In this document: positions 22,347 through 31,112 of the stretch, one piece after another | How positions within the stretch are numbered: position 1 is the first letter of the stretch | Layout of the letters: each line of letters begins with the position of its first letter | Assembly: GCA_024635555.1 (NCBI GenBank) | Contig: JAGXIO010000045.1 | Location: 1-40,259 of the forward strand | DNA from: Saccharicrinis sp. | Lineage (GTDB): Bacteria; Bacteroidota; Bacteroidia; Bacteroidales; Marinilabiliaceae | Direction: 5' to 3' | Length of the DNA stretch: 40,259 nucleotides | The notes under the pieces: model-generated | Databases searched by the model: none | What the model saw: only the letters and a program-made list of their open reading frames with translations | Told to the model about the DNA's origin: nothing | Translations under genes and position numbers: made by a program

Positions 22347-25300
22347 GTGAGGTCACTGCAAAAGATTTTAATTTTCACCGACAAAAGGCCTTTGCTTCTA
22401 TTTGTTTTTCTATTATTTGTACATGTTTTACCCGCGCAATACTATAACTCCGGCGCAGATCCATCGGGTATAAAGTGGAACAAGATAGAGACCGAGAATT
22501 TTAAACTGGTGTTTCCTGATACGTTTAAGCAAAAAGGGCAGTATTTGGCCAAAGTTTTTGAGGAAATCTATAAATCAGGTGGAGCATCCTTAAATCATCA
22601 ACCTCGAAAAATTAGTGTGCTGATACATAGCGAAACAGCCTATTCCAATGGTTTTGTAAGCTGGGCTCCAAAGAGGATAGAGTTGTATAACAATCCCAAC
22701 CAAAATATTTATGCACAAGATTGGTTGCAGCAATTGGTCCTGCACGAGTTCCGGCATGTGGTGCAGTTAGATAAACTGAACACGGGTTTCACTAAAATAC
22801 TCACTTTTATATTAGGTGAACAAGCAGTAGGAGCGGTGCTTGGACTGTACGTACCCCTATGGTTTTTAGAGGGTGACGCGGTGGTAGCCGAAACAGCATT
22901 AACAGAAATAGGACGTGGCAGAATGCCCGGTTTTGAGCAAGAAATGCGTGCCCAGATAATGGAAAAGAGAATTTATCCCTACGAGAAAGCCATGTTTGGT
23001 TCCTATAAGGATGAGGTGCCAGATCATTACCAAATGGGTTATCTGTTTGTGGCTGGGGCTCGCGCTAAATATGGAGCAGCCATTTGGGAAAAGGCTCTTG
23101 AAAATACAGGTCGTAATCCTTTAGGGATAACCCCATTTAATCAAGGTCAAAAAAAAGTGAGCGGTATCAATAAAACCCGTTTGTACAAATCTGTTTTTTC
23201 AGACTTAAAACAAAATTGGGAACAACAGGACAGTGCCACCGCAAAAAGTGAATTTACAGAAATCACCAAGCCCAACAAAGCCTATTATAACTATCTTTAT
23301 CCGGTGGCTATGGGTGATAAGGGATTTGTAGCCGAGTTATCCGGCCCCGGCGAAATAAGTCGTTTTGTGTTTGTAAACAACGATGGTGTTCATCGTACGC
23401 TCTTTGTTCCCGGAAGTCGAAATAAAGAACCTTTTTCCTACGCCAACCAAACCATTTGCTGGGCCGAGCTTGAGCCGGATCTGCGATGGGAAAATAGGAT
23501 GTATTCTGTAATTAAAACTTATCATCTCCCCACAAAAACCCTAAGTAAAATAACCTATAAATCGCGTTATTTTTCACCAGCTTTAAGTCCTGATGGTAAG
23601 CGAATAGCCGTCATTAGCGTGGATAACCAAAACAATTATCGTTTAGTTATTTTGGATAACGCAACCGGTGCAGTATTGAAAGAATTTGAGCACGCCAACA
23701 ACAATTACCTTTTTACCCCAGCCTGGAATCACGATGGTACAAAGTTAGTTTGCGTTTCCTTATCGCCTGCCGGCAAAGAAATTGTAGTTTTACACGTGGG
23801 TATTGAAGATGCTAAGGCTAGATGGCAGCAAATTGTTGAACCTACCTTTATCCATATAGAACTACCCAAATGGGGCAAGGACGAGGAGATTATTTTTACA
23901 GCTGGATTTAGTGGAACGGATGAAATTTATTCGGTGAAGAATGGAGAGATAAAGCAGCTCACACAATCTACGTTTGGTGCTAAAGGAGCAATAGTTGTCA
24001 ATGGTCAGCTTGTTTACAGCAATTATACCGCCGATGGCTATCAGTTGGTGCAGGCCACAGAGGATAATTGGCTCAATAAATCGTTAGTTGAAGTTGATGA
24101 TCATTCTATTAAATTACATGAGAAAATTGCTGCTCAAGAGATCCAAAAGCCTGATTTTGCCTCGCTGGATACTATTGCAGATTACAAAGTCAAAAAGTAT
24201 TCGAAATGGAATTTGATTAATGTGCACAGTTGGGCACCCGCGTTTGTAAATATCGATGATCGGGAGTTTACGCCTGGAATAAGCCTCATGTCGCAAAACT
24301 TGTTGGGAACAGCGAGCGCTTCATTAGGCTATAATGCCGATTCGCAAAAAAGTCGCGAAAAATATTATTTCAATTTTAAATATCAAGCTTGGTATCCGGT
24401 TTTTCAGCTCGAAGTAAAACATGGCGACGATAGAATTATATACGATCCTGCTAATATTTACGTGAGTAGTACGGATACTTTTTCGTACAGTGCTAATCAA
24501 AAAAGAATTCACACCGAGATAAATCTCGATGTATCGGTGTCGTTTAATATCACCCGCGGAAAATACCATACTTTTTTACAGCCCCGTATCAAGTATTCAA
24601 CTGTGCAGCGCAGTGGCTACTCAGTTGAGCTTACCAAATATACCTTGGATAACCAAATGCTTAAAATAACCGAGAAGGGCATGATACAAGTACCCGATGC
24701 AAATTACCAAGCCCTTGAATATTCCTTATATTTTCATCACCTGCTGCGTCGCACGCAACGCGATGTGACTACACGATGGGGGCAGGTGGCCGAGGTTCTC
24801 TGCCAAAATACACCATTTGGAAATATCGATGCGGGGAGTATCTTGGGCTTGCATTCCCGACTGTATTTTCCGGGTTTGCTTAAACATCATTCCATCCGAT
24901 TAGAAAATAATTATCAGTATAAAACAATGGGCGAAAAGCTTCAGAATGAGGAAATGATATATTATCGCAAGCAGGGCGATTACTTCAGTCTGCCAAGGGG
25001 CTATAATAATGTCCCCAATGATAAAATGTACTCTTTTAGGGGCGATTATATTTTCCCACTTTGCAACCCCGACCTGAACCTACCGGGCATATTTTATTTA
25101 AAGCGCATAACCACCAATCTATTTTACGATTACTCCAAAACTAGCGAAGCTTTTAACTATAAGATGGGCGGCACTTTTGAAATAGACCGCAGCTTTAGCG
25201 CTACAGGTTTTGAGATGCTGGCCGAAGTGCATGCTTTCAGGTTTATGTTTCCGATTAATGTAGGCTATCGATATGCCCGACTACTTGAGCCTCGTCAAAA

Positions 25301-25355
25301 TAAACATGAATTGTTAATGGGCATCAACATATCGGGTTTTTCCATCGGTCACTAA
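22347..25355 (+). CDS. Outer-membrane protein: gluzincin-like protease domain, beta-propeller and C-terminal barrel
   Basis: 1002 aa, GTG start (no ATG is available before the signal peptide, LLLFVFLLFVHVLPAQ). Residues about 35-290 look like a zincin: LVLHEFRHVVQL carries HExxH with His133, Glu134 and His137, and WFLEGDAV puts a third ligand, Glu175, 38 residues later, the gluzincin pattern. Residues about 310-600 form WD40/TolB-like repeats (YFSPALSPDGKRIAVISV, FTPAWNHDGTKLVCVS). Residues about 640-1002 are alternating aromatic strands (YYFNFKYQAWYPVFQLEVKH, TNLFYDYSKTSEAF) suggesting an outer-membrane barrel. The most economical model is a surface-anchored peptidase or a protein that processes cell-envelope proteins. 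Whether the peptidase is active is unknown. Confidence 0.72.
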   Translation: MRSLQKILIFTDKRPLLLFVFLLFVHVLPAQYYNSGADPSGIKWNKIETENFKLVFPDTFKQKGQYLAKVFEEIYKSGGASLNHQPRKISVLIHSETAYSNGFVSWAPKRIELYNNPNQNIYAQDWLQQLVLHEFRHVVQLDKLNTGFTKILTFILGEQAVGAVLGLYVPLWFLEGDAVVAETALTEIGRGRMPGFEQEMRAQIMEKRIYPYEKAMFGSYKDEVPDHYQMGYLFVAGARAKYGAAIWEKALENTGRNPLGITPFNQGQKKVSGINKTRLYKSVFSDLKQNWEQQDSATAKSEFTEITKPNKAYYNYLYPVAMGDKGFVAELSGPGEISRFVFVNNDGVHRTLFVPGSRNKEPFSYANQTICWAELEPDLRWENRMYSVIKTYHLPTKTLSKITYKSRYFSPALSPDGKRIAVISVDNQNNYRLVILDNATGAVLKEFEHANNNYLFTPAWNHDGTKLVCVSLSPAGKEIVVLHVGIEDAKARWQQIVEPTFIHIELPKWGKDEEIIFTAGFSGTDEIYSVKNGEIKQLTQSTFGAKGAIVVNGQLVYSNYTADGYQLVQATEDNWLNKSLVEVDDHSIKLHEKIAAQEIQKPDFASLDTIADYKVKKYSKWNLINVHSWAPAFVNIDDREFTPGISLMSQNLLGTASASLGYNADSQKSREKYYFNFKYQAWYPVFQLEVKHGDDRIIYDPANIYVSSTDTFSYSANQKRIHTEINLDVSVSFNITRGKYHTFLQPRIKYSTVQRSGYSVELTKYTLDNQMLKITEKGMIQVPDANYQALEYSLYFHHLLRRTQRDVTTRWGQVAEVLCQNTPFGNIDAGSILGLHSRLYFPGLLKHHSIRLENNYQYKTMGEKLQNEEMIYYRKQGDYFSLPRGYNNVPNDKMYSFRGDYIFPLCNPDLNLPGIFYLKRITTNLFYDYSKTSEAFNYKMGGTFEIDRSFSATGFEMLAEVHAFRFMFPINVGYRYARLLEPRQNKHELLMGINISGFSIGH

Positions 25356-25608
25356 TCAGAATCTCCTGCTCTTTCTCACCTGTTGACTATAGACACCATG
25401 CAAATGTCAACTGGTGAGTACAATATCTTGCCGTAACTGTATCTTGGTTGGTTTAAAAAAAATAAGGCTTCGCTAAGTATTAAGCATTCCTCTCTTTTCT
25501 GTTTTGTGTTATAGAACCAAACAACGCTTGTTGGTTAGGGTTTTGCAAAACAATAAGCGTCCTGTTGTGTTTATCTTTTAATTGAAAAGATTACACAAAA
25601 AGCAGACT

Positions 25609-26298
25609 ATGAAAAACTATTTAATCATAGGCGGTTCGTCCGGTATCGGTAAGGAACTTGTTCATATACTTGAAGTCTCCGGTGACAAAGTTTACGCTAC
25701 CTACCATCAAAATAGAGTGGAAGATAGCGAAAACGTGATGTATCAAAAATTTGATGTGTTGAACGATATTCTCAATTTAGATACCTTGCCCCAAATAATT
25801 GATGGCTTAGTCTATTGCCCGGGCAGCATAAATTTAAAGCCTTTTAAACGTTTTACCGAAGAGGATTTTTTAAACGACTATAAATTGCAGGTTTTAGGAG
25901 CTGCAAAAATAATACAACAATTATTGCCAAGACTGTCGGAAGATGGAGCATCCATAGTTTTGTTTTCGACTATTGCCGTTCAAAATGGGTTCAATTTTCA
26001 TTCGCAAGTGGCTATGTCGAAAGGTGCCATCGAAGGGTTAACTAGATCCCTAGCTGCAGAGCTGGCTCCAAATATAAGGGTGAATGCGGTTGCCCCCTCG
26101 CTTACCGATACCCCGCTGGCCAGTAAGTTTTTAAATACACCGCAAAAAACAGAGGCTCAAATTAAAAGTAATCCACTGAAAAAAGTGGGTCATCCTAAAG
26201 ATATAGCCGAAGCAGCGGCTTATTTATTATCATCTAAATCCTCCTGGGTTACCGGTCAGATATTGCACGTTGACGGAGGCTATTCGGTAATTAAATAA
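25609..26298 (+). CDS. SDR-family protein lacking the catalytic tyrosine
   Basis: 229-aa Rossmann protein. The start at 25609 (MKNYLIIGGSSGIGKEL) is chosen over an upstream TTG at 25582 because it opens on the first strand of the fold. The NAD(P) loop GGSSGIGK and DGLVYCPGS in place of NNAG are clear, and LHVDGGYSVIK ends the protein. In the active site the YxxxK motif reads VAMSK (HSQVAMSKGAIEGL): the lysine is kept but tyrosine is valine, and the DNA (GTGGCTATGTCGAAA) is unambiguous. Serine remains in FSTIAV. It may be a catalytically altered SDR or a binding protein. It precedes a Lacal_2735-like gene by 64 bp. Confidence 0.85.
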   Translation: MKNYLIIGGSSGIGKELVHILEVSGDKVYATYHQNRVEDSENVMYQKFDVLNDILNLDTLPQIIDGLVYCPGSINLKPFKRFTEEDFLNDYKLQVLGAAKIIQQLLPRLSEDGASIVLFSTIAVQNGFNFHSQVAMSKGAIEGLTRSLAAELAPNIRVNAVAPSLTDTPLASKFLNTPQKTEAQIKSNPLKKVGHPKDIAEAAAYLLSSKSSWVTGQILHVDGGYSVIK

Positions 26299-26362
26299 AC
26301 ATCCTAACAATTCATAGAAACGCAAAAAATATTCACAAGTAAACTAATATAAAAATAACGCT

Positions 26363-26539
26363 ATGTTCAACTTATTTAAGAAAAAAACAAAGATTGAGAA
26401 ACTGGATGACCAGTACCGCAAGTTGCTCGCCGAATCGCATAAGCTATCTAAAGTTAATCGCATGTTGAGTGATAGTAAATTTGTGGAAGCTAATGAAATA
26501 GCAAAGCAGATAGAAGAGTTGAAAATGTCGAATAATTAA
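26363..26539 (+). CDS. Lacal_2735-family small protein, 58 aa
   Basis: Small gene starting MFNLFKKKTKIEKLDDQYRK and ending EELKMSNN. It is highly charged and predicted to be mostly helical, with a basic FKKKTK start. The pattern MFxLFKKK..EKL...Y.KLL.EA..LS..NR..SD matches the Lacal_2735 family of Bacteroidota, whose role is unknown to me. It follows the SDR gene by 64 bases on the same strand and is probably cotranscribed. The frame is free of stops over 58 codons and the ATG is preceded by an AT-rich leader without a Shine-Dalgarno. Confidence 0.75.
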   Translation: MFNLFKKKTKIEKLDDQYRKLLAESHKLSKVNRMLSDSKFVEANEIAKQIEELKMSNN

Positions 26540-26566
26540 AATGAGAAGGATTTGAATCCCATTGAT

Positions 26567-26830
26567 TTAAGTACAGTTCATTCTACTCATGGGTAACCAA
26601 TGATTAATTAAATAATGTAAATCAAAGGTTGAGTCTATGTACACCGACAGGCAGTCATACAGAATATGCTCCATCGTATCGGAGGTGTTTTTATCAGCCA
26701 CGAAGTGGTTGAATTTGAATAGCCACGGGCGAAACCCTTGGAATATTAGCCGCGTTGCATAGAGCCCTGACAAGGGTTCAACTTGCATCAATTTTAACAT
26801 TACACTCATATTAGACCTTAGTACTATCAC
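26567..26830 (-). CDS. Possible hypothetical protein, 87 aa or shorter
   Basis: Open frame on the minus strand in the gap between the Lacal_2735-like gene and ndpA. It starts with GTG at 26830; an ATG at 26809 preceded by AAGG is an alternative. The product is rich in Leu, Phe, His and Trp and shows no signal peptide or known motif (KFNHFVADKNTSDTMEHI, YLINHWLP). Codon use looks plausible but the length is within chance for this base composition. It overlaps no recognised gene, so I list it as doubtful. Confidence 0.3.
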   Translation of the reverse strand: MIVLRSNMSVMLKLMQVEPLSGLYATRLIFQGFRPWLFKFNHFVADKNTSDTMEHILYDCLSVYIDSTFDLHYLINHWLPMSRMNCT

Positions 26831-26869
26831 TCATTTTTAAAAATAGTGTAGAACAAGCAATCAGATTAT

Positions 26870-26877
26870 TATATTTG
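26870..26877 (+). promoter_or_regulatory. Promoter -7 box of the ndpA-menF operon
   Basis: TATATTTG, a perfect Bacteroidota TAnnTTTG box, lies 26 bases before the ndpA ATG. No TTG was found at 19-21 bases upstream, so only the -7 element is supported. Confidence 0.55.
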
Positions 26878-26903
26878 TAGCTGTTTAAGCTAAAGGATAA
26901 AAA

Positions 26904-27953
26904 ATGATTGATTTTTCGCAAGCTATCATCGATAAAATGGTGGTACACCAAGTAGGATGCAGAGCCGAGGCCCAGCCGATGCGCTTTTCAAAGGATATAA
27001 TGCATCTACAAAACGACGAAATGGTGGCCGATGTTTTACTGGGCTATTTTTTTAGGCCTTTTAAGGAGGATGCCTACTATAACTTCTGGCATAACGAGGA
27101 TATTAACAAAAATGAGGTTTACACCATCAGTAGTACACTTTTCGACAATGCATCGGGTTTTTACGACGCATCCATTCGTATTACCGAGCTTTTGTACGAA
27201 AATTCCAACCATCCAAAAATTAAGGGAGGCGAATTTTATATGGCCATGTTTAGTAATGTGGTAGTTGATGGTGAGTTGGTTAATGCCATCGGTATATTCA
27301 AATCGGAGAACAAGGAGACTTTTTTAAAGGTATATTTAAACGACCAGAATTTTGAGCTGGGAACACAGGAAGGTATCAATATTAAAAAGCTCGATAAAGG
27401 TTGTCTTATCTTCAATACAGAAAAAGAGCAGGGTTATAAAATCTGTTCCATCGACAGCATAAATAAAGGTAATGAGGCTCGTTTTTGGATAGATGATTTT
27501 TTAGGTCTTCAGCCCCGCGAAGATAATTATTACTTTACCCGCAATTATATGGAAATGTGCCGTGGCTTTGTAAACGATGTTTATAACAAAGAGAATGAAG
27601 TGCCACGTGCCGACCAAATAGATATGCTCAACAAGTCGATGGATTTTTTTAGTAGCAAGGATAATTTTAATGAAGCCAACTTTGAGCACGAGGTGATTGG
27701 TCAGCCAGAAATTATAGATGCTTTTAAAGATTATAAGCAAAACTATCAACAGGAATCTAGCATACCCTTAATGGAAGAGTTCGATATTTCGAAAAGTGCA
27801 GTAAAAGGGCAAAAGAGCATCTTTAAATCCATCTTAAAGCTCGATAAAAATTTTCATGTATACATTCACGGACGCCGCGATTATGTAGAGCGTGGTTACG
27901 ACCAAAAGAAAGGATTGAACTATTACACTCTTTATTACGAAATTGAAAGTTAA
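26904..27953 (+). CDS. Nucleoid-associated protein (NdpA/YejK family)
   Basis: 349-aa protein of the NA37 family, DNA-binding in Gamma-proteobacteria and widespread in Bacteroidota. Recognisable segments are ISSTLFDNASGFYDASIRI near 70, GGEFYMAMFSN near 110, GIFKSENKETFLKV near 135, and ARFWIDDFLGLQPREDNYYFT near 195, then a C-terminal half ending HIYVHGRR-like (VYIHGRRDYVERGYD). Length is normal. It lies three bases upstream of menF and probably shares its transcript; this linkage is common in Bacteroidota. Function in this organism is inferred from the family only. Confidence 0.85.
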   Translation: MIDFSQAIIDKMVVHQVGCRAEAQPMRFSKDIMHLQNDEMVADVLLGYFFRPFKEDAYYNFWHNEDINKNEVYTISSTLFDNASGFYDASIRITELLYENSNHPKIKGGEFYMAMFSNVVVDGELVNAIGIFKSENKETFLKVYLNDQNFELGTQEGINIKKLDKGCLIFNTEKEQGYKICSIDSINKGNEARFWIDDFLGLQPREDNYYFTRNYMEMCRGFVNDVYNKENEVPRADQIDMLNKSMDFFSSKDNFNEANFEHEVIGQPEIIDAFKDYKQNYQQESSIPLMEEFDISKSAVKGQKSIFKSILKLDKNFHVYIHGRRDYVERGYDQKKGLNYYTLYYEIES

Positions 27954-27956
27954 GCT

Positions 27957-29066
27957 GTGGAAAATGTAAGCCAGTCGCATATTTTAGATTATTGCCTAGA
28001 GCAAAAAATACCATTTGCTATTTACCAGCTACCCAAAATTGCCAAAACTGTTTTAATAGTTTCTAAAACTGTAAAACAAATGGATGTGGATGAGGTGTTT
28101 AAAGCAAATGTGGATATGTTTGCGATGGCTCCATTTTCGTTATCACAACAAAAAATAACGTGTTTAATAAGTGATTTTGTGATTGCAGAGGATGTGGACG
28201 TATCCATATTTGAGCAGATAAAAAAGATAAAACCGGCCATTGAACAAGTCCAGAAGCCGGCTTTCTGCACCAGCCATGCCGATTACAAAACACAGTTTAA
28301 AAAAATGTACGCTGAGATTGTCAGCAGGAGGATTTCAAAAGCCATTCTGTCGCGGATAAAACATTTGAGTGGGGTAACTACTGAATTTGCGGGCAGCTTT
28401 TTTTATAAGCTATGCGAGGAATACCCCAAGGCATACACTTTTATGGTTTATACGCCTCAATCGGGCTTGTGGACAGGTGCTAGCCCCGAGTTGCTATTTA
28501 AAGCAGTGCAAGGTGTGGCAACAGCCGTTTCGCTGGCCGGCACTAGAAAGAGCACGGGCGAAGATAACACGTGGGGAAACAAAGAGCGCGATGAGCATCA
28601 AATGGTAAGCGATTTTGTAACGAGTGTGCTTACTAAATACAACATCCGCAACGCGGTGGTAAAAGGGCCGGTTACGGTGGTAGCTGGAAAGATGCTGCAC
28701 CTAAAAACGCAATATGGTTTTGGTACGGAGCAAATTGCAAACAGGCTCGGCAGTTTTATTAAGGATTTGCACCCTACGCCGGCCGTGTGTGGATTGCCCA
28801 AAGAGGAATCTATGCAAGTAATTGAGGAAGTAGAACAGCACAAGCGCACCTTTTATGCTGGCTTTTTGGGTCGGATACGGCCAAACGACATAAGACTTTT
28901 CGTAAACATCCGGAGCATGAAATTTGTGCAGGATGGAGCCGACCTTTATCTGGGTGGCGGTATAACCTCTGGCTCAGAAGCCGAAAAAGAATGGCACGAA
29001 ACCGAACTGAAAGCACAAACCTTGTGTAGCGTGATAAAACAGGTGAAGGGGATTCGGAAAGCTTAA
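27957..29066 (+). CDS. menF: Isochorismate synthase MenF
   Basis: 369-aa chorismate-binding enzyme converting chorismate to isochorismate, the first step of menaquinone biosynthesis. The start is GTG, three bases after the ndpA stop. The C-terminal chorismate-utilising domain is complete: SRIKHLS near 125, TGASPELLF near 172, SLAGTRKSTGED near 190, KERDEHQMV near 206, LHPTPAVCGLPKEES near 270, and GGGITSGSEAEKEWHETELKAQ near 340, with the magnesium-binding glutamates. MenF rather than EntC or TrpE is chosen because menD and menB follow on the same strand. The operon is split here by 3.5 kb of accessory DNA. Confidence 0.93.
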   Translation: MENVSQSHILDYCLEQKIPFAIYQLPKIAKTVLIVSKTVKQMDVDEVFKANVDMFAMAPFSLSQQKITCLISDFVIAEDVDVSIFEQIKKIKPAIEQVQKPAFCTSHADYKTQFKKMYAEIVSRRISKAILSRIKHLSGVTTEFAGSFFYKLCEEYPKAYTFMVYTPQSGLWTGASPELLFKAVQGVATAVSLAGTRKSTGEDNTWGNKERDEHQMVSDFVTSVLTKYNIRNAVVKGPVTVVAGKMLHLKTQYGFGTEQIANRLGSFIKDLHPTPAVCGLPKEESMQVIEEVEQHKRTFYAGFLGRIRPNDIRLFVNIRSMKFVQDGADLYLGGGITSGSEAEKEWHETELKAQTLCSVIKQVKGIRKA

Positions 29067-29293
29067 AATTTGGATGCAAATAACGCAAAAAATAGATAGC
29101 GTTTAAGTTATAATGAATTGTTGAAAAGTAATGCTTATGTTTTAACCTTTTAAAAGCCTGGAGAATAGATTGCCACAAATATCAAGTTAAGGTTACTTAT
29201 TATGCATATATCGAAGTTATGGGTAATGTAAAAAAACGACCACAATTAGTACCAAACAAGCAAAAGAAGTAAATTCGTGAAAAATAGAATAAT

Positions 29294-29567
29294 TTGAAAA
29301 GACTATTTATCATATCAGGTTGCAATGGAGCAGGAAAAACAACAGCTTCTTATACGATTCTTCCAGAGATATTGGATTGTGATGAATTTGTAAACGCTGA
29401 TGAAATTGCAAAAGGACTTTCACCGTTTCATCCTGAATCAGCGGCAATTCAAGCAGGCAGACTTATGCTTGAAAAGATTAATAAATTAATTACAAAAGGA
29501 CAAGATTTCGCTTTTGAAAAATGTTGATCAGTGGAATAATTTATTAAGAACTTATAAATCAAATTGA
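29294..29567 (+). pseudogene. Zeta-toxin remnant with internal deletion and frameshift
   Basis: The frame starts at TTG 29294 and reads KRLFIISGCNGAGKTT, the zeta P-loop (Lys15), then FVNADEIAKGLSPFHPESAAIQAGRLML and DFAFE, the N-terminal part of a Bacteroidota zeta-like toxin. It stops at 29527 after 77 residues, against about 190 in complete proteins. In the +1 frame from about 29520, NVDQWNNLLRTYKSN then stop (29565-29567) looks like the normal C-terminal tail. So about 110 central codons, including the substrate-kinase region, appear to be missing and the join is out of frame. The toxin is almost certainly inactive; the downstream partner gene is intact. Confidence 0.7.
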
Positions 29568-29568
29568 C

Positions 29569-29733
29569 ATGGACAATAGTGATAAAATAATAGAGGGACT
29601 TGAAAGAGCGTATAGAAAATTGATTGAATTTAAAAAGTATAAGAAAACTCCAATTATAGTTTCTAAGGATGGAAAGGTAGTAGAGATTAATCCTAATAAA
29701 ATCAATACCCTCAACAATGTATATATAAAATAG
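29569..29733 (+). CDS. Small protein partnered with zeta-like toxin, 54 aa
   Basis: ATG at 29569, one base after the zeta tail stop. The product starts MDNSDKIIEGLERAYRKLIE and continues FKKYKKTPIIVSKDGKVVEI. The pattern of a short helical N-terminus, then a basic FKKxKKxP and a beta-hairpin IIVSKDGKVVEI, is that of the small genes that follow zeta-like toxins in Bacteroidota; I suspect an antitoxin role but cannot prove it. The frame is intact, unlike the toxin. Too short for most ORF thresholds. Confidence 0.6.
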   Translation: MDNSDKIIEGLERAYRKLIEFKKYKKTPIIVSKDGKVVEINPNKINTLNNVYIK

Positions 29734-30086
29734 GCGCAATAGGCCTATATTAAAGGGTTGTAGCCCGCTTCTAATTTGTAACAGTATGATAAGTTTGAAG
29801 TCCGCAATCGCCTACTTTGCATATACTAAACGCTATGGGTAATTTATCCTATAGCAGAAAACTTTTAATTTCGGAAGTGAACGTAAAAAATGAAAACTGC
29901 AGATAATTAATGATTTATAAAATTTAAATTTTACCCTTAGTCAGAATTATAGTATAGCCCAAAAGAATATTGAGTGCGTTAGTTAATGATTTATAAAACT
30001 AAGAATACAACCATAAGATTAATTGCAAATGAACATATTAAGTAGCTTGATTAAATTCTTGTAGATAACGCTAAATACATAACAAG
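29734..30086. other. AT-rich accessory spacer
   Basis: 353 bases without a credible gene. GTTGTAGCCCGCTTC at 29757-29771 is the first of four copies of a motif found in the accessory spacers. Around it, GGCGCAATAGGC and GCCTACTTTGC form a weak inverted pair (about 29733-29820), a degenerate version of the structure at 36222. TTAATGATTTATAAAA occurs twice, near 29908 and 29984. No T-run terminator is present. Confidence 0.5.
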
Positions 30087-30491
30087 ATGAAGACAATTAT
30101 TATTATAATTTTCAGTTTAATTGTACTGAATTGCATGGCGCAAAAAGATTTAACGTTATCAAGAGTGATTTATATTCCGTTAAAATCAGATAAGGCATCT
30201 AATTTTGTTGCAAAGGATACAGTAATAACAATACCTAATGGGAAAATTTGGGAGATTACAAATACAAAAGTTGCTATGATCTACGATAACAGGATTTTAG
30301 CAGATAAAACGTATTTGTATCTTGATGAACAGATTCTCACATACTCACATCACCAAATAGTTCAAAAAAGTGACCCATTATGGCTACCACCTGGTAAGTA
30401 TAGAATTTCAATAAGAACTGAAGATGAAAATCAAACAGAAGGTAGGTTTATATATATAGCGTTTCTATCAGGAATTGAATATGATTTATAA
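30087..30491 (+). CDS. Hypothetical secreted protein, 134 aa
   Basis: I do not recognise this protein. It starts with a signal peptide, MKTIIIIIFSLIVLNCMAQ, cleaved probably after Ala18 (CMA|QKD) or, if lipidated, at Cys16; the context is not a classic lipobox. The mature 110 or so residues contain alternating strands (TVITIPNGKIWEITNTKVAM, KYRISIRTEDENQTEGRFIY) that suggest an all-beta fold. It lies among cassette-like accessory genes, same strand as its neighbours, with AT-rich codon use unlike the flanking men genes. Function unknown. Confidence 0.7.
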   Translation: MKTIIIIIFSLIVLNCMAQKDLTLSRVIYIPLKSDKASNFVAKDTVITIPNGKIWEITNTKVAMIYDNRILADKTYLYLDEQILTYSHHQIVQKSDPLWLPPGKYRISIRTEDENQTEGRFIYIAFLSGIEYDL

Positions 30492-30593
30492 TAGATAAAT
30501 AGCCTATCCGCTAACACGTTATTCAACAAGTGAATAAGTTGAATATGAATTGGAAATATAGAAATGAACATTGGAGAAAATTAAGTTGGGCAT

Positions 30594-31112
30594 ATGACAA
30601 CAAAGATTAAACTTCCTGTAGTTGAATTTAATAAATCTATTTTAAGCAAAATTTATTGGGTGTCATTCGCAATAGTAGTCGTTGTGTTTCTCATTCTGTT
30701 CATTATGGCCAATGATGAAAATAATCAAATAGGTAAACTATTTGTATTAACCTTTTCGTTGTTTGCAATCGGAATTTTATTCTTAAAAAACCCATATTCA
30801 CACAATGACTTTTTAACTATAAGTAAGGATGCAATAGAATATAAGACAGAGTCATATTTAATAAAGGATATTTCTGAAATAAAATTTTTATACAATGGCT
30901 ATAAAGGCAAACCAATGTCTATAAATATAATGTACTTATCTTCGGGATACGAAAACATATTGAAATTTAAACATAAAGGCACTGACCTGAAATTTAATAT
31001 AGAGCTTAAATATGAATATTTAGGATTATTAAGAAGAGTTTTTAGTGAGTTCGAGTCTGTTGGGATTCCAATATCAGTATTAAATAGTTGGGGAAAAAAG
31101 ATTAAATTATAA
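30594..31112 (+). CDS. Hypothetical membrane protein with PH-like cytoplasmic part, 172 aa
   Basis: Not recognised by name. Two hydrophobic segments (about residues 22-43 and 49-66) form a membrane hairpin, followed by about 100 residues resembling a small beta-rich domain (FLTISKDAIEYKTESYLIKDISEIKFLYNGYKG), like PH-type domains in short membrane proteins of Bacteroidota. A C-terminal helix (YEYLGLLRRVFSEFE) follows. The ATG at 30594 is the only reasonable start. AT-rich codons set it apart from menF and menD. It could be part of the accessory cassette series. Function unknown. Confidence 0.7.
   Translation: MTTKIKLPVVEFNKSILSKIYWVSFAIVVVVFLILFIMANDENNQIGKLFVLTFSLFAIGILFLKNPYSHNDFLTISKDAIEYKTESYLIKDISEIKFLYNGYKGKPMSINIMYLSSGYENILKFKHKGTDLKFNIELKYEYLGLLRRVFSEFESVGIPISVLNSWGKKIKL

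Noticed and set aside
29449-29739. 96-codon minus-strand ORF across the zeta remnant
   Set aside because: It is antisense to the zeta remnant and its small partner, which have better support from motifs.
29734-29850. Second attC site after the zeta partner gene
   Set aside because: The motif TTGTAGCCCGCTTC is there, but no GTTRRRY end and only a poor stem, so I mention it only as a degenerate relative.
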